From DATKKX01 sp035542775 (GTDB taxonomy: Bacteria > Planctomycetota > Phycisphaerae > UBA1845 > UTPLA1), in contig DATKKX010000359.1 of assembly GCA_035542775.1 (NCBI GenBank), positions 1 to 12,556 of the forward strand: a stretch of 12,556 nucleotides of DNA, given 5' to 3'. Positions 11,488 through 12,556 of the stretch are shown piece by piece. The notes beneath the pieces were generated by a model. It did not search any database. It was given only the letters and a program-made list of their open reading frames with translations, and had not been told where the DNA came from. Numbering within the stretch: the first letter of the stretch is position 1; the number at the start of each line of letters is the position of its first letter. The translations under genes were made by a program, and so were the position numbers.

Positions 11488-12306
11488 TTGGACATCAACA
11501 TATTGTGCATCGGTGACGTGGTCGGCCGGCCCGGGCGGATGGTCGTCGCGCAGACTCTGCCGAAGCTGACGAAGGAGCACGCCCTGGACTGCGTCATCGC
11601 CAACGTCGAGAACGCCGCGGCCGGATCGGGCCTGACCGAGGGTCTGCACGCCAAGTTCCTCCGCTTCGGCGTTAACCTGCTGACCATGGGCGATCACATC
11701 TACCGGCGCGGCGACCTGATCCCCGTCCTGCAGCGCTCGGACAGCATCGTCCGCCCGGCCAACTTCCCACCGGAGTCAGCGGGCAAGGAGTTCGCCGTCT
11801 ATCAGACCAGGCAGGGGCCGCAGGTGGCGGTCGTATCGCTGCTCGGCCGGCTGTTCATGAAGCCGGTGGCCGACTGCCCGTTCCACGCGATTGACCGCGT
11901 CCTGGCCCAGATCCCGCCGGAGGTGAAGATCATCGCGGTGGACGTGCACGCCGAGGCTACCAGCGAAAAAATCGCCATGGGCTGGTACCTCAACGGGCGG
12001 GTCAGCATCGTCTTCGGCACCCATACGCACGTGGCCACGGCCGACGAGCGGATCCTCGATCAGGGCACGGCGTACATCACCGACCTGGGGATGACCGGAC
12101 CCTTCGACGGTGTGCTGGGCCGGCGGAAGGACCGCGTCTTGCAGGCCATCACCACCGGCATGCCCGCACCGTTCGACGTGGCCAGCGGCGACATCAAGCT
12201 GAGCGGCATCCTGGTCAAGGTCGATGGTGAAACGGGTCGGGCACATCACATCGAGCGCATCTCCGTCCCATGCCCCGTTGGAGCATTCAACGAGCAGGAG
12301 GATTGA
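11488..12306 (+). CDS. YmdB/TIGR00282-family metallophosphoesterase
   Basis: Dinuclear-metal phosphodiesterase of the YmdB family; the Bacillus member hydrolyses cyclic nucleotides and affects RNA stability and biofilm choice. The substrate here is unproven. The 272 residues match the family length. Metal-site motifs: IGDVVGRPGR (8-17, D10), NVENAAAGSGL (39-49, E41 and N42), TMGDHIYRR (66-74), VDVHAEATSEKIAMGWYL (151-168, H154) and GTHTHVATADERIL (177-190, H179 and H181), then TAYITDLGMTGPFDGVLG. D69 stands where the Bacillus protein has Asn (GNHTWD). TTG 11488 is chosen because it gives MDINILCIGD at the right place; the ribosome binding site is weak. The frame is open back to 11188, but only through repeats. 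Confidence 0.95.
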   Translation: MDINILCIGDVVGRPGRMVVAQTLPKLTKEHALDCVIANVENAAAGSGLTEGLHAKFLRFGVNLLTMGDHIYRRGDLIPVLQRSDSIVRPANFPPESAGKEFAVYQTRQGPQVAVVSLLGRLFMKPVADCPFHAIDRVLAQIPPEVKIIAVDVHAEATSEKIAMGWYLNGRVSIVFGTHTHVATADERILDQGTAYITDLGMTGPFDGVLGRRKDRVLQAITTGMPAPFDVASGDIKLSGILVKVDGETGRAHHIERISVPCPVGAFNEQED

Positions 12307-12312
12307 CGATCG

Positions 12313-12556
12313 ATGTGCCAGGTGGTCCCGTACGCCCCGATCCACAAGGAGGGAGTGATCCGCGCCGTCCGCGCGGTTTACGACGAGTACGGCTTCACCT
12401 GGGAGGCTGAGGGGTATAATCGCGACCTGTACGAGATCGAGGCGCATTACATTGAGCGCGGGGGGATGTTCTGGGTGCTCGTAGCATCCGAACGCGGGAC
12501 GCGGAACGGGGAACGCGGAACCCGGAAGGCAGAACGCGGAGCGGGGGCGGTAGTTG
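12313..12556 (+). CDS. GNAT-family N-acetyltransferase, N-terminal part (runs off the right edge)
   Basis: Start of a probable acetyl-CoA-dependent acetyltransferase; 81 codons are visible and the acetyl-CoA-binding motif lies beyond the edge. VIRAVRAVYDEYGFTWEAEG (residues 15-34), YNRDLYEIEAHYIERGGMFW (35-54) and VLV match the beta1-alpha1-alpha2-beta2 start of this GNAT subgroup. Instead of the usual short turn into the next strand, residues 58-78 read as a repetitive ERGTRNGERGTRKAERGAG stretch, encoded by GAACGCGG-type simple repeats, so an in-frame repeat insertion is likely. ATG 12313 has AGGAGG 11 nt upstream and lies 6 nt after the ymdB-like stop, suggesting cotranscription. Confidence 0.8.
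   Translation, partial: MCQVVPYAPIHKEGVIRAVRAVYDEYGFTWEAEGYNRDLYEIEAHYIERGGMFWVLVASERGTRNGERGTRKAERGAGAVV

Overview
The window is GC-rich bacterial chromosomal DNA with ordinary housekeeping genes on both strands and one long gene-free stretch full of palindromic repeats. The gene set, the divergent isoleucyl-tRNA synthetase and the abundant dispersed palindromes suggest an environmental planctomycete or a relative (Planctomycetota). This is inference from style, since no rRNA or other marker is present. No prophage, transposase, CRISPR array, tRNA or rRNA gene was found.

Layout. From 1 to 4429 everything is on the minus strand. A glycosyltransferase (3380-4429) is followed 45 nt downstream by a small NifU-type Fe-S scaffold (3074-3334). 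After a 281-nt gap with a candidate promoter comes a MATE efflux transporter (1251-2792), then the N-terminal 396 codons of isoleucyl-tRNA synthetase (start about 1190, running off the left edge). rnpA (4538-4909, plus) diverges from the glycosyltransferase, with an inverted repeat just before its ribosome binding site. It is followed by a strongly structured RNA segment ending in a good intrinsic terminator (5104-5133).

From 5164 to 7607 (minus) lie two translationally coupled CNNM/HlyC-CorC membrane proteins, a long form with a CorC domain and a short form without it. A 318-nt gap with a repeat copy, a perfect 12-bp inverted repeat and a candidate promoter separates them from a divergent TauE/SafE exporter (7926-8768, plus). 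An actin-fold (ROK-like) kinase (8713-9981, minus) converges on the exporter and overlaps it by 56 nt.

From 9982 to 11487 there is no convincing gene. This stretch holds three of the four copies of a 26-nt palindromic repeat, several other hairpins and direct repeats, and a long inverted-repeat element in the presumed leader of a YmdB-type metallophosphoesterase (11488-12306, plus). That gene is followed by the start of a GNAT acetyltransferase (12313 to the edge) that appears to carry a simple-repeat insertion.

Functionally these are separate units rather than one pathway. The most distinctive content is the repeat population and the structured RNA after rnpA. I see no clear defence, biosynthetic or other multi-gene novel system.
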